Assembly (NCBI GenBank): GCA_017654935.2
Contig: CM065713.1
Span: 22,943,385-23,007,384, forward strand
Direction of reading: 5' to 3'
DNA: 64,000 nt
DNA from: Phymorhynchus buccinoides
Lineage: Eukaryota; Mollusca; Gastropoda; Neogastropoda; Raphitomidae
The position numbers and the translations under genes were made by a program. Numbering within the stretch: position 1 is the first letter of the stretch; every line of letters begins with the position of its first letter. Positions 1-9,971 of this stretch are shown one piece after another. A model generated the notes under the pieces. The model had not been told where the DNA came from. It did no database searches and saw only the letters and a program-made list of their open reading frames with translations.

Positions 1-1110
1 TCCAATAAGGTCCCAGGCTAGGATTATGTCCTAGGGCAGTAGAAGTTAAGTAATGGGCCCTGGGACACAAACCTGTAATGTTAATGATGCCATTAGGTCC
101 CAGGCTAGATATGTCCAGCAAGTTAGAAGTAGTAATGGGCCTGGGACACCAAACTGTAACGTTGATGATTCCATTAGGGTCCCAGGCCAGACGAGATGTC
201 AGCAGTAGAAGAGTAACTGGGCGCTGCTTGGACACAACTGTAAACGTTTGATGATTTCCATGAGGTCCCAGGCCACCCAGAATGTCCTAGTAGTTAGAAA
301 GTTAGTAATGGGGCCTGGACACAGGATGTAATGTTGATGATTTCCATAAAAGGTCCCAAGGGCTAGATTTATTGCGTTTGCCTAGCAGTAGAAGTAGTAA
401 TGGGCTGGACCACAGAACTGTTTTAATGTTGATGATTCCATAGGTCCCAGGCTAGAAATGTCCTCGCAGTAGAAGTAGAATGGGCCTGGGACACAGATGT
501 TAAATGTTGATGATTCCATAAGGGTCCCAGGGCTAGATATGTCCTAGCAGTAGAAGTAAGTAGTAATGGCATGGGGGACACAAACTGTATAAAATGTTAA
601 TGATTCAATAAGGTCCCAGGATAGAATTGTACCTTAGCAGTAGAAAAATAGTAATGGGCCTGGGACACACCAAACTGTAATGTTTGATGATTCCATTAGG
701 TCCCAGGGCTAGGGCTAGATATGTTCCTGTAGTAGAGAAGAAGTAAGGTTAATGGGCCTGGGACACAAACTGGTAATGTGTGATTTGGATTCCCATAACG
801 TCCAGGCTAGATGATGTTCCTAGTAGTAGAAGTTACAAAAAGGTAATGGGCCCTGGACCACAAACTGTAAGTTCGATTATATGATTGATATCCATAAGGT
901 CCCAGGCTAGATATGGTCCCCTAGTAGTAGGAAAGTTTAAGTAATGGGCCTGGGGGAAAAAAAAAAAAAAACCACAAACTGTTTAAAAATGTTAATGGAT
1001 ATTCCATTAATGGTCCCAGGCCTACGATATGTCCTAGCAGTAGAAATAGTTCATGGGGCCTGCGGGACACAAACTGTAATGTTTGTGATGATTCCATTAA
1101 GGTCCCAGGC
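1..1110. repeat. Tandem satellite, ~80-85 bp unit
   Basis: About 13 consecutive imperfect copies of a unit that starts GGTCCCAGGCTAGATATGTC, runs through a TAGCAGTAGAAGTAGTAATGG block and a GGGCCTGGGACACAAACTG block, and ends GTTGATGATTCCATAA. Starts recur near 7, 91, 175, 264, 351, 443, 524, 610, 699, 788, 898, 1013 and 1100. Units differ mostly by one- or two-base indels and homopolymer changes, which looks more like raw long-read error than natural divergence. Open frames here have no coding character. Confidence 0.9.
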
Positions 1111-1179
1111 GTCTGGCTGTGCAACATTTCGCATGGCCTTTGGGTGGGAAAGGATCACGGGTATGGCTGCTTTAAAGGT

Positions 1180-1492
1180 AATGGGGCCCTCTGACACACG
1201 GGATGGGACTATGGGCTTGGCAAACGTAGGCGGGCCTGGGGGAGCTAAGGGCCTCAGGGGCCACAACGGGATGGGGGACTATTGGGGCTTGGCACGTTAG
1301 CTTGGGCTGGGGAGCTAAGTTAATGGCCTCTCAGACACACGGGGGATGGAAAACCTATTGGGCGCTGGTTACGTTAGCGCGGGGGCCTGGGAGGGGCTAT
1401 TGGGTCCCCCTCAGACACACGGGATTGGACTATTGGGCCTGGGCACGTAGGCAGGGCCTGGGCCTTAATGGGCTACTTGCCAGGACATACTA
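1180..1492. repeat. Second, GC-rich tandem repeat, ~70-80 bp unit
   Basis: Four degenerate copies built from CTCAGACACACGGGATGGGA, CTATTGGGCTTGGCACGTAG and a GGGCCTGGG block, starting near 1187, 1253, 1327 and 1410. It abuts the previous satellite and shares the GGGCCTGGG/GACACA words with it, so it may be a diverged higher-order variant of the same array. Confidence 0.75.
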
Positions 1493-1500
1493 GGCCGACC

Positions 1501-1855
1501 CCCATCAGAGATCAGAAACATCAATTCAAAAATCATAACCGTGATGATGAAGATAAAGTTGTGGATCATTTTACATACCCTCTAAACCAGACCTGTTTTT
1601 ACCCATAAACAAGGAAAGAAGTAGTTTTGGGGATTAGCTTGGAAAGAGGTAGTTTGCAGTGCAAAATGTTTGTAGTTTCAAAATTAATGTGTAAACTGTT
1701 GGGGGAAAAAATGAGCAAAAAATCAACCAAATTTTAAAGAATTAATTTCAGTTTTTGAGAGTAGCAGAAAGGGTCCAATTGAGTAGGATACTAGTTAGTT
1801 ACTTAGTACCTACTCGGAAACAAGAGTAAATAGGTTCTGTCGTATCTAACCCTTC
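1501..1855. other. AT-rich non-coding stretch
   Basis: No convincing open frame, RNA gene or repeat structure is visible in this stretch between the satellite and the polypurine tract. Confidence 0.5.
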
Positions 1856-2460
1856 AAGGCATTGCAGAGACAGGGGGGGAGGAGGGAGAAACTGTGAGGG
1901 GGGGAAAGAGGACTGATGGATCGAGCGAGAGAGAGAGGAGAGAGATCAGAGAGGAGAAGAGAGGAGGAGAGGGAAAAGAGACTGAGACTGAGAGAAAAAG
2001 AGAGTGAGTGAAACGAGGGAGAGAGGAAGGAAGAGAGAGAGCTGGAGACCGGGGAGACCTGAAGGGAGGGCCGTGGAGGGTTGGAGATTAGGGGAACAGT
2101 GAGGAGGGGGAAGCGGAGCGTGAAAGGACGACGCTGGAGGACGGATCGGGGGTGGGCAGAGACCGGGAGGGGCTTGGGACGAGGGGGGGAGGGGGGCGAA
2201 TGTGAGAGAAGACTGAGAGGAACAAGGTGGGAGGGACCTGGAGGGTGGAGGAGAGGGATGGACGGGAGGCAGAGAGGGAGGAGGAGGGAACGGAGGGAGG
2301 GGGAGGGATGAGGGGTTGGGACCACCCCCGTGAGGGGACACGGACGCGGAGAGAGCGGGGGGGAGAAGAGGGGAGAGGGAGGAGAATCCAGAGGAGAGCG
2401 GGACGACGGACGGGGGGAGGAGTCAAGAATAAACAACCAGCAGTAGCAGGAGGAGGGAAA
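1856..2460. repeat. ~600-bp polypurine (G+A) tract
   Basis: The plus strand is almost entirely G and A, with GAGAGAG and GGAGGAGGG blocks and few pyrimidines. Such tracts can form triplex (H-DNA) structures. Open frames on both strands translate to Pro/Ser/Leu- or Arg/Gly/Glu-rich low complexity and are not genes. Confidence 0.9.
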
Positions 2461-3672
2461 TGCTTTTTACCCTGAGGTTGTAGTAGGTCTACAACCAGAA
2501 TCAATCTTGCAGCAATTTGTCTCTTATCTCCTAGGCCTTACAAGTTTACCACTCTTTTGCGCCTCTTCGATGAACTGTTTTCAGTTTCCCCTCTCTGATT
2601 AGAGAATGAAATTGCTTCATTAAAGTTTATGCCCTTTAGCAGGAAGAAAAACATAAAATCACGTGTTTTATAGACCACAAGGATACTACCAAAACAAAAA
2701 GGAAAAGAAAAATGGTACACACTCGCGCACGCACACAACCACACAACACACAAAATCATTGGTGGTTTTTAAAATTTTTTGTTTAAAAAATTTCAGTGTA
2801 AACAAAAACTGCTTGATTTTGTTTTTGGGGTGATGCAAAATAGCTAGAGTGTTTGACTCTTAAAATTCCAAGTTTAAAAAAGAAGTTAGTTTGCTTTGAA
2901 AGGGTGGGGGGGGGGGCGCCGGGGGGTGGGGGGGGGGGGGGGGGGGGGTGGGGGGTGTTTCGGGGTTTGTTTTTTTTGTTGCCAAAGTAATTTTTTTAAG
3001 GGGGCCAAATGTTAAGCTTATATGCTTTTCATTGATTATTTTTATATTAAAATTAATTGGGCTAGGTTTGGTGGTGGGGGTCGTTCCGTTTTTGTTTTGT
3101 TTTGCTTGCATTTTTGTAACCTGTAGGACGGAAAAAATATAATAGTTTTTGTAAATTTGTAAAAATTACAGTTCAAAAGTGTGGTCTGTGTGGTGTTTTA
3201 GGCAGGCTTGTGTGGTGTACGACGATATGTGTGTGCATGGCATGTTACACGGCATGCAAATATGGTGTATTGTGCAATGCAGGCGTGTGTGTTGCATTGT
3301 GTCGTGACGGATTGGTGGTTTTTATGTATAGGCTTTTTATTAACTCCATTGGTTGTTGTGTGCTTGTGTGTCGTTTGGTGGGTTCTGTTGCGCGCGCCTT
3401 GTGGTGAACAGGATGCATGGTGAGACATTAAAAATGAACCACCCGAAGCGAATCATAATGGAAAAGTACATTAGCATGGGTGGCCCTGGGCAAAGTTCTC
3501 ATGGTGATGCCCCCCATTATATGTCAGTTTTTCACCTAAATGGCAAGCCCGTACAAAATTAATTCCCTGTGGGGAGCGAGGGTTTAAAAAAAAAACAAAA
3601 AGCAGCAAATGACATTGTTTAAGGATACTGACTTCTTCTTCTTCTTCTTTCTTTTCGAATCATCAGACCAGT
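2461..3672. other. Non-coding, low-complexity DNA up to the gap
   Basis: Contains a G-run block at about 2904-2957, T-rich sequence, and a GT/TG-biased stretch (3185-3415) that generates Cys/Val-rich spurious frames. No domain or family is recognisable. The last ~50 bases before the gap (CTTCTTCTTCTTC) are simple repeat. Confidence 0.6.
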
Positions 3673-4172
3673 NNNNNNNNNNNNNNNNNNNNNNNNNNNN
3701 NNNNNNNNNNNNNNNNNNNNNNNNNNNNNNNNNNNNNNNNNNNNNNNNNNNNNNNNNNNNNNNNNNNNNNNNNNNNNNNNNNNNNNNNNNNNNNNNNNNN
3801 NNNNNNNNNNNNNNNNNNNNNNNNNNNNNNNNNNNNNNNNNNNNNNNNNNNNNNNNNNNNNNNNNNNNNNNNNNNNNNNNNNNNNNNNNNNNNNNNNNNN
3901 NNNNNNNNNNNNNNNNNNNNNNNNNNNNNNNNNNNNNNNNNNNNNNNNNNNNNNNNNNNNNNNNNNNNNNNNNNNNNNNNNNNNNNNNNNNNNNNNNNNN
4001 NNNNNNNNNNNNNNNNNNNNNNNNNNNNNNNNNNNNNNNNNNNNNNNNNNNNNNNNNNNNNNNNNNNNNNNNNNNNNNNNNNNNNNNNNNNNNNNNNNNN
4101 NNNNNNNNNNNNNNNNNNNNNNNNNNNNNNNNNNNNNNNNNNNNNNNNNNNNNNNNNNNNNNNNNNNNNNNN
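3673..4172. other. Assembly gap, 500 N
   Basis: Exactly 500 undetermined bases, a conventional placeholder length. The true distance and the orientation of the flanking contigs are not established by the sequence. Confidence 0.99.
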
Positions 4173-4189
4173 TACTTTCTTTTTTTTTT

Positions 4190-4745
4190 GAACGGTAATA
4201 TATAAGCTTTAAAAACAAATGCTTAGTTACAATGAATTATTTTTCTACAAGTACACCATATTTGGTGCATCTAGAATAAATCTCAATTCTGCTCAAGGTC
4301 TCCACAAGTCGGGATGTGTTACGTCGAAGCCTGTCCGACATGATGTTGTTTTCTGCCATGTTCATGTTGATGTTTCGATCTTGTGAGTCGCACAAAAAGC
4401 TAAGGCCTAACCTGTCTAATGTTTGGGGTTGATGTTGCCCCTTTGAATAAGCTTATTTTGGTACCAATGCTTTGTTTATTGGTAAAAAAAAGAAAAAGTT
4501 ATGGCTGTTGGATTCATCCAAACCTTGATAGGGTAACCTTGATCAACTTTTTCTTATATAGCTCATGTAAAAAAATCTATTTTAAAACGTCGTAACTTTC
4601 TCAATTTTCGACCGATTTTGATAATTTTGGGGTCTTGTCGGGGCTCTTTCCATCATTTTAAAGGTACTTTTCGAGCTATAATTTTAAAACTTTTTCTCAA
4701 TTTCGACCAATAAATTTCATTAGGATTTGACAAATAAATAAATTT
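4190..4745. repeat. Dispersed AT-rich repeat block
   Basis: Begins inside a repeat also seen at 35815-36190 and 37340-37700 (shared words CTACAAGTACACCA and TTTGGTGCATCTAGAATAAA). It continues with a module around CGTCGTAACTTTCTCAATTT that occurs once here and twice in tandem in copy A' (37983 and 38167). No coding potential. Confidence 0.7.
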
Positions 4746-4810
4746 AAAATAAAATTGTTTTATAACCATCCTAATTGTATTACAAGTACCTTGGTTAGGA
4801 TCAATTTGCA

Positions 4811-5040
4811 GGACCCAGTTAATGCATCTTACAATGAAAATGCTTTTCGTTAGACACTTTCACTTTGCAGCAGAATCTTCAACGTGATGAACATCATGAA
4901 GTTGGCTGAAGAAGAAGTTCAAAAAGAAGAAGTAGGTCTGGTTTCTTTCCTATTTGAAACAGGGCCACCTGCGACAGGGCCTAGCATTTCCCACACGGAA
5001 GTGCATCAGGAACACAGCCTAGTTATCGCCCTTTCACTAT
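4811..5040 (+). pseudogene. Short frame conserved in A and A', stop-interrupted here
   Basis: In A' (38347-38568) this region is an open frame of ~73 codons (contains FNVMNIMKLAEEE and VSFLFETGPPATG). Here a TGG codon reads TAG near 4853, so the frame is broken. The product matches no family I recognise. It may be a decayed exon or repeat-derived; a related stretch (CAGCAGAACCTTCAGCGTG) occurs near 37217. Confidence 0.3.
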
Positions 5041-5102
5041 AAACGGTCCGAGTCCGCAGGTGAAAAATCACAAACAAAAACACATACACACAGAAACAAT
5101 CA

Positions 5103-5137
5103 GCAGAGACAGAGAGAGAGAGAGAAGAGAGTCAGAG

Positions 5138-5172
<35 letters not shown>

Positions 5173-5275
5173 ACACACACACACATGAATGAATGCGCAT
5201 GTGCACACACACACACACACTGATGCGCGCGCACACACACGCACACACACACACACAGACCACATGCGTGCACAC
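5103..5275. repeat. (AG)n then (AC)n compound microsatellite
   Basis: Long GAGAGA runs are followed by ACACAC runs broken by ATGAATGAATGCGCATG. Open frames on both strands are His/Thr or Cys/Val repeats of no coding significance. The A' counterpart (38655-38765) is much shorter in its AG part. Confidence 0.95.
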
Positions 5276-5628
5276 ACATACATCAAATTAAATTGTATAC
5301 ATAACAAACCACTCAGTGATAAAGTATTTTCAAAATGCAAGATTTATTCAAATAAATTTGTGACCATAGTTATATTCAGTCAGCTTTTTGCATTGCAAAA
5401 CCTCATTGTCAATATACATACAGTGTACCAACAACTAAGAATCTTGAATAAAAACAAAGAAAACAAGAGGCAAAGCCTTCAAGGCTCACTCGAACAGGCA
5501 CATGTGGGACAACAACAAAGATTGAGGGGGGTGTCTAAAGTACAAAACTGCCAGTACAATTTTAAAGTACAAATGAAACTATCGTTAATGGATACAACTA
5601 ACAGGAGAAAAAGAAAAAAAAAGTAACC

Positions 5629-5695
5629 GTGCCGAGAATCGGACCCAGAACCCTTGGCATGACAGACAGACACTCTACCAATGAGCAATCGAGGC
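5629..5695 (-). repeat. tRNA-like element (degenerate, Asp-GTC-like)
   Basis: On the minus strand there is an A-box-like GCTCATTGGTAGAG, a possible GTC anticodon in CTGTCAT, and a B-box-like GGGTCCGATTC. The acceptor and anticodon stems do not pair properly, so this is a tRNA pseudogene or SINE promoter head rather than a working tRNA. The A' copy (39133-39199, GATAGCTCATTGG) keeps a better A box. A third, inverted, degraded copy lies near 63425-63490. Confidence 0.5.
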
Positions 5696-6090
5696 TTTCA
5701 GTGTTGATGAGTTTCTTAACTCATGTTGCCTGTTGAATACTCTCTAACCCACTAATCTAAAATGTTATCTGTTTACAGTGTTGTTTTAAGTATTTAATTA
5801 ACCAAATCATTATTGTTTGAAAGCTTGCATAATGTTAAAGTTTGAAGATTAGACCACGGACGCAACACATACACACACACACAACCGAACAACTATCATA
5901 CTATAGACTCACTTCGTGTTAACTTTGTTAACACGAGTGAGCCAAAAAGTGAAAAAGAAACGCGCACACATGTAGACATAAAAATTCAAGACGCAAGACC
6001 CCAAACCAAAATTGCAGAGACAAAAATTAGGAGAATGGACATTCAATCAACTCAATTTCATATAATGGTAAAATACCAGCCTTTAGCTAA

Positions 6091-6398
6091 CCCTCCTGCA
6101 TTCGCATTTGTTACATACAAAACTTCTTCTAGTGTTCAGATTCTTTCGCACATTTTCGGGAAAAAAACTGTCCCTTTTGAAGCACACGGAGCGCCATACA
6201 GTTACCATCGCATCACTGAGAGTGAGAAGCTTCTTCATAGTGTGTTTAGAACAAGCCAGAAGTTAGTGCGTGATGAAAATGCCATCAGAGGGGGTCTCAG
6301 AGTGGGGGCAAGCTAAGGGCGGCTTTTGGGCGGCTTGAATACACAGAGGCAACTTCCGGCTGGGCGGTTTGGGCCAACCGGAAGAAATGCAAGAGGGT
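6091..6398. mobile_element. TTAA-flanked MITE (piggyBac-like), copy A
   Basis: Terminal inverted repeats CCCTCCTGCATTC and AAATGCAAGAGGG. TTAA follows the right end, and the A' copy (39591-39878) has TTAA on both sides; here the left site has mutated to CTAA. CCC-starting termini with TTAA duplications are the hallmark of the piggyBac superfamily. No transposase is present, so it is non-autonomous. A 93-codon open frame inside is chance. Confidence 0.7.
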
Positions 6399-6940
6399 TA
6401 AAGTCATCAGCCTAATGAATGAATGAATCAATCACTCAATCCATTTCATTGCCTTTACACAAAGTAACGAAATTCGCTGCCTGGCATGCACATTTGTCAA
6501 ATAACTTTGACACGACACAAGTAACGATTAGGAAAAGCAATTTTACATTTGAACCCCTCAACTGCCAGAGAAAATAGAAAAAAATAATTGGGTAAATCAT
6601 GACATGAAAACAACTGATAGAGCCAATCTGAAAAAAATGGTCTGGGGATATTACTCTCTTGATTGTGTTAGATCAAAAGCCAGCATATGAGGGTTATTCC
6701 TCTTCATCTGATGACATCATCAGTGATGTCATCAGGTCAGAACGTAATACGTTGGTGGCAGTCAATTGGGGTTGTTTTTTTTTTAAACACACACAGCACC
6801 GACAATAGCAATCCAACTCAATACTGAGCTCTAGATAATTGCTAAGAACAAGTGTTGTGCATAAAATTATAAAAGTATTATTCATAAACGCAAATAATCG
6901 AAACTTAGTCGTCCAAACACACACACATACACAAAAACAG

Positions 6941-7336
6941 TGTAGAGTGGCACAGTGGTAGCGCGTTCGCTTCGTGTCAAGTAAACCCGAGTTCGAACCT
7001 GGGTACAGGGGATTTTTTCCTCTCACTTTGCACTAGGCCTTGCGGTCTGAACGTGGAGTCTTTCGGATGAGACGATAAACCAAGGTCCCATGTGCCCATG
7101 CACTTAGCACACGTTAAACCCAGTGGCAACGAAAAAGTTGTCATTTGGTCAAAATTTACCCCCCTCCCCCGTTTCCTTCCTCATCAGTCACACAAACGCA
7201 TGCAACAAACAAAAAAATAAAAAATTGGGTGGCGCGCCTCTGGCTGCGACGCGCTCTCCGTGTTGGGAGCAACCCGAATTTCACAGAGACACCTCTGTGA
7301 CAATAATGTACCTAATCTAACCTAATCTAATCTAAC
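6941..7336 (+). mobile_element. tRNA-headed SINE, plus strand
   Basis: The head has A box GTGGCACAGTGGTAGCGC and B box GAGTTCGAACCTG. A conserved central domain follows (GGAGTCTTTCGGATGAGACG, then AACCCAGTGGCAACGAAAAA), then GGTGGCGCGCCTCTGGCTGC and a CTAATCTAAT-type tail. The same family occurs at 7608-8004 (-), 33533-33890 (+), 40421-40813 (+), 41083-41469 (-) and 61828-62198 (-). It is about 360-400 bp and is probably transcribed by RNA polymerase III from the internal promoter. The central domain suggests a metazoan SINE superfamily, but I cannot name it with certainty. Confidence 0.85.
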
Positions 7337-7607
7337 AAACACACACATTATAGGAAAGAGAATGCTGATTTGATGTTCACAAATATGCACATACTCTTCG
7401 TACAATGTCTTTTAGTTGTGCAGTTACCAAAACATAGAACAAAATTGTAACTGAAACAACCCCTTCTACACACTATTCCAAAATGCATTCTAAAGCACAC
7501 GGCTGTGTTCAAAACAGATGTCAATAAGATAAGATTGTTAACTCCCCCAAAAAGACGGAGCAAACTTCATTAGGTAAAATATTTGATTAACTTGAACTTC
7601 ACACGTT

Positions 7608-7848
7608 ATTATTAGGTACTTTATAGTCACAGAGGCGTGTCTGTGAAATTCGGGTTGCTCCCACCTGGAGAGCGCGTCGCAGCCAGAGGCGCGCCACCCA
7701 AATTTTTATTATATTTAATTTTTTTTTTTTGCATGCGATTTTTGTCACTGATGAGGGGGGGGGGGGGGGGGGTAATTTTTTTTTTACCAAATGACAACTT
7801 TTTCGTTGCCACTGGGTTTAACGTATGCTAAGTGCATGGCATGGGCAC

Positions 7849-7882
<34 letters not shown>

Positions 7883-8004
7883 TCCACGTTCAGACCGTTA
7901 AGGCCTAGTGCAGAGTGAGAGGAAAAAATCCCCTGTACCCAGGTTCGAACTCGGGTTTACTCGACACGAAGCGAACGCGATACCACTGTCGCTGTGCCAC
8001 TCTA
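7608..8004 (-). mobile_element. tRNA-headed SINE, minus strand
   Basis: Same family as 6941-7336 but inverted, giving a head-out inverted pair ~270 bp apart. It is flanked by CACACGTT on both sides (7600-7607 and just after the head near 8005), an 8-bp target-site duplication typical of LINE-mobilised SINEs. It contains a pure G run at 7757-7772 of the kind assemblers collapse or expand. Confidence 0.85.
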
Positions 8005-8157
8005 CACACGTTGGACGCACACCCACTACTTGTGAGATATCAAAACAAAAAAACACATTTTGATTTAGGTCCCCTGTATCAGTGTACACGTGGTTTCGGA
8101 ATTAACCCTTTGAAATTGAAGTAACATCAAAATCAAGAGACACATAAAACAGAACAT

Positions 8158-8560
8158 CGTCGGTGACATTCACAAACCTCGTATCTCGATTTTTGGGGGG
8201 TTTGAGTTAGATACATAGTCAGTTCTCTTCATTTTTCCCACCACCTTCCACCAAAAGCTCGTATCTCTAACGACTTTCTATCTGGGGTAAATGAGGTTGT
8301 GAAAATAGAAGAAAAACTCGTAAGTCCCAAATTCAGATCTAGTTAAGGACAAAAACCTCGTATCTTCGTTCTTTTCAAGTCTAACAAAACGTTTTCAGTA
8401 ATTTTAACAGAATGCAGGACTTAACTCGCAATATCTCAAACAACATATTCATCATAGTTAATCAATTGTGGTCCAGCGCAGTTACTTTTTAAAACAGTTA
8501 AATTCGTTTTTTCTCAAAACTACCAACATTGAGATATGAGGTTTGTGAATGTCACCGACG
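8158..8560. mobile_element. 403-bp MITE with ~31-bp inverted ends, ACAT duplication
   Basis: The left end CGTCGGTGACATTCACAAAC matches the complement of the right end (GTTTGTGAATGTCACCGACG), with ACAT immediately outside both ends (8154-8157, 8561-8564). Inside, the word CTCGTATCT recurs several times (near 8178, 8260 and 8348), suggesting growth by internal duplication. There is no transposase, and the superfamily is not assigned. The A' counterpart is 41622-42022. Confidence 0.85.
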
Positions 8561-8737
8561 ACATGACAAACCCTTAGCGCATACATGTACACACACACAT
8601 ACATGGAACACCAGTGCGGAACCCCCATAAATAAGGAAAAAAATAAACGGACACATTGCACGCGTCAGTATTTCGAACATGGAAACATGCATTAATTTTT
8701 GTCTTTTTCTTTCATTTACTTTCTTCTGCATTCCATC

Positions 8738-9060
8738 AGGCCATATGGCCATAATGGGTGAGGTACGTATGTGTCCGGTTTTCAGTTTTCACTGGTCTCC
8801 CCACTGCGTACAGCCGACACATTCCGATTTCGGAGGAGCTCAAAAGAGAAAAAATGATTTGGAAGATTTTGTTTTGAAAAAGGCAGGAGAATGGACCGCC
8901 AATAAGTCAGAAAGATAGTAGATGATAGAAAGCAAAAGGGAAAAGGGCAGAGTCAAAGAGAGTGGCAGATTAGAGGAAGTTACAAGCACAGAACTTCCAG
9001 AAGGTGGGGGAACTATTTGTACAAAAGACCCCCCGGTATCCCCACGGGGAGATTCTTTTA
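8738..9060 (+). repeat. Dispersed ~320-bp repeat (family P), plus strand
   Basis: Starts GGCCATATGGCCATAATGGG and ends around CAGAACTTCCAGAAGGTGGG and CCCCACGGGGAGA. Other copies: 11228-11400 (-), 19095-19335 (-), 33195-33512 (-), and A' versions at 42205-42515 (+), 44685-44860 (-) and 52630-52865 (-). No conserved protein. Probably a non-autonomous element of unknown class. Confidence 0.75.
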
Positions 9061-9168
9061 CTTATAAACAGGTTTCTGTGCATAACTTCCGCACATATCT
9101 GCACACAGTGTTGCCTTCGTGTATTCGAAAAAATTGCAAAATAATTTTTTTCAATCTATAAAATATTC

Positions 9169-9606
9169 GGTAAAGGTCAAGATGTGCCACCCCCCCCCCC
9201 CCCCCCCCTGCATTTCTCGGTTAATTGTATTTTTCCGTTTTTGCCTTTCTTACCATACATAAAGCTGTATTTTAGGAACATTTTGAGCTAATTACCTTTT
9301 TGGAATACTAACCCTAACCCTAGCCCTAAACCTAACCCTAACCCCCCCCCCCACTATGTACTGCAGTACACCGCGATTTGTCACAGTTGTGGTTCGTTGC
9401 GTTTTTCCGTCTTATAGGGTTGGGGGTAGGTTTAGGGTTAGGGTTAGGGGGTTAGGGTTAGGGCTAGGGATAGGGTTAGTATTCCAAAAAGGTTATTAGC
9501 TAAAAATGTTCCTAAAATACAGCTTTATGTATGGTAAGAAAGGCAATCACGGAAAAATACAATTAACCGAGAAATGTAGGGGGGGTGGCACATCTTTACC
9601 TTTACC
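9169..9606. mobile_element. Foldback element with telomere-like core, copy A
   Basis: Long inverted arms: the left starts GGTAAAGGTCAAGATGTGCC, the right ends GGCACATCTTTACCTTTACC. The arms share the stretch TTTTTGGAATACTAACCCTA and its complement. The inner end of the left arm is degenerate CCCTAA repeats and the right arm begins with TTAGGG repeats, so they face each other across a short spacer (CCACTATGTACTGCAGTACA and onward). The A' copy has AAATATTC exactly repeated on both sides, an 8-bp target duplication; here the right one reads AAAGATTC. No coding sequence. Confidence 0.85.
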
Positions 9607-9702
9607 AAAGATTCATACTTAAGAGTAAAAAAAAAATTAAACAAACAACAAAAAACAACCAAAAGCTCAATTCACAAGTGGGATTTTTTTTCTCCCTCAA
9701 GA

Positions 9703-9964
9703 AAAAAGATTGTATAGGGGAAGATAAGCATCCGGTCTCTTTTCCCTATATGAGTAGTGAGGACAGAAACACTGGTTATGTCCCTTTTAAACAGGACACA
9801 TTTTACACATCAATAGGCCAGTTGAATTCTCCGTTCAAGTTCCAGTCTGAGTTTTTGGATAGCCTCCACTGTGAATAGTGTACACGTCCCCACTAACGAT
9901 AACTCTATCAGCCCGGTTCGCCGAGCTCTTAAGTAATCCATCTTACCCTTTTAGAATATCTTTG
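9703..9964. mobile_element. ~260-bp MITE, CAAAGA/TCTTTG ends, 7-bp duplication
   Basis: The body contains GGGGAAGATAAGCATCCGGT, ATATGAGTAGTGAGGACAGA and GCCCGGTTCGCCGAGCTC and ends ATATCTTTG. It is flanked by CTCAAGA and CTCGAGA (one mismatch). The same family is at 12286-12544 and 31898-32158, where the 7-bp duplications are perfect. A 97-codon frame overlapping it is not a gene. Confidence 0.75.
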
Positions 9965-9971
9965 CTCGAGA

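Noticed and set aside
1846..2436. A Pro/Ser/Leu-rich 196-codon frame on the minus strand
   Set aside because: Translation of a polypurine tract; no start context or domain.
5629..5695. A working tRNA-Asp gene
   Set aside because: A/B-box words and a possible GTC anticodon are present, but the acceptor and anticodon stems do not pair.
9301..9470. A real telomere or chromosome end
   Set aside because: The CCCTAA/TTAGGG tracts are short, degenerate and inverted inside a foldback element with target duplications.
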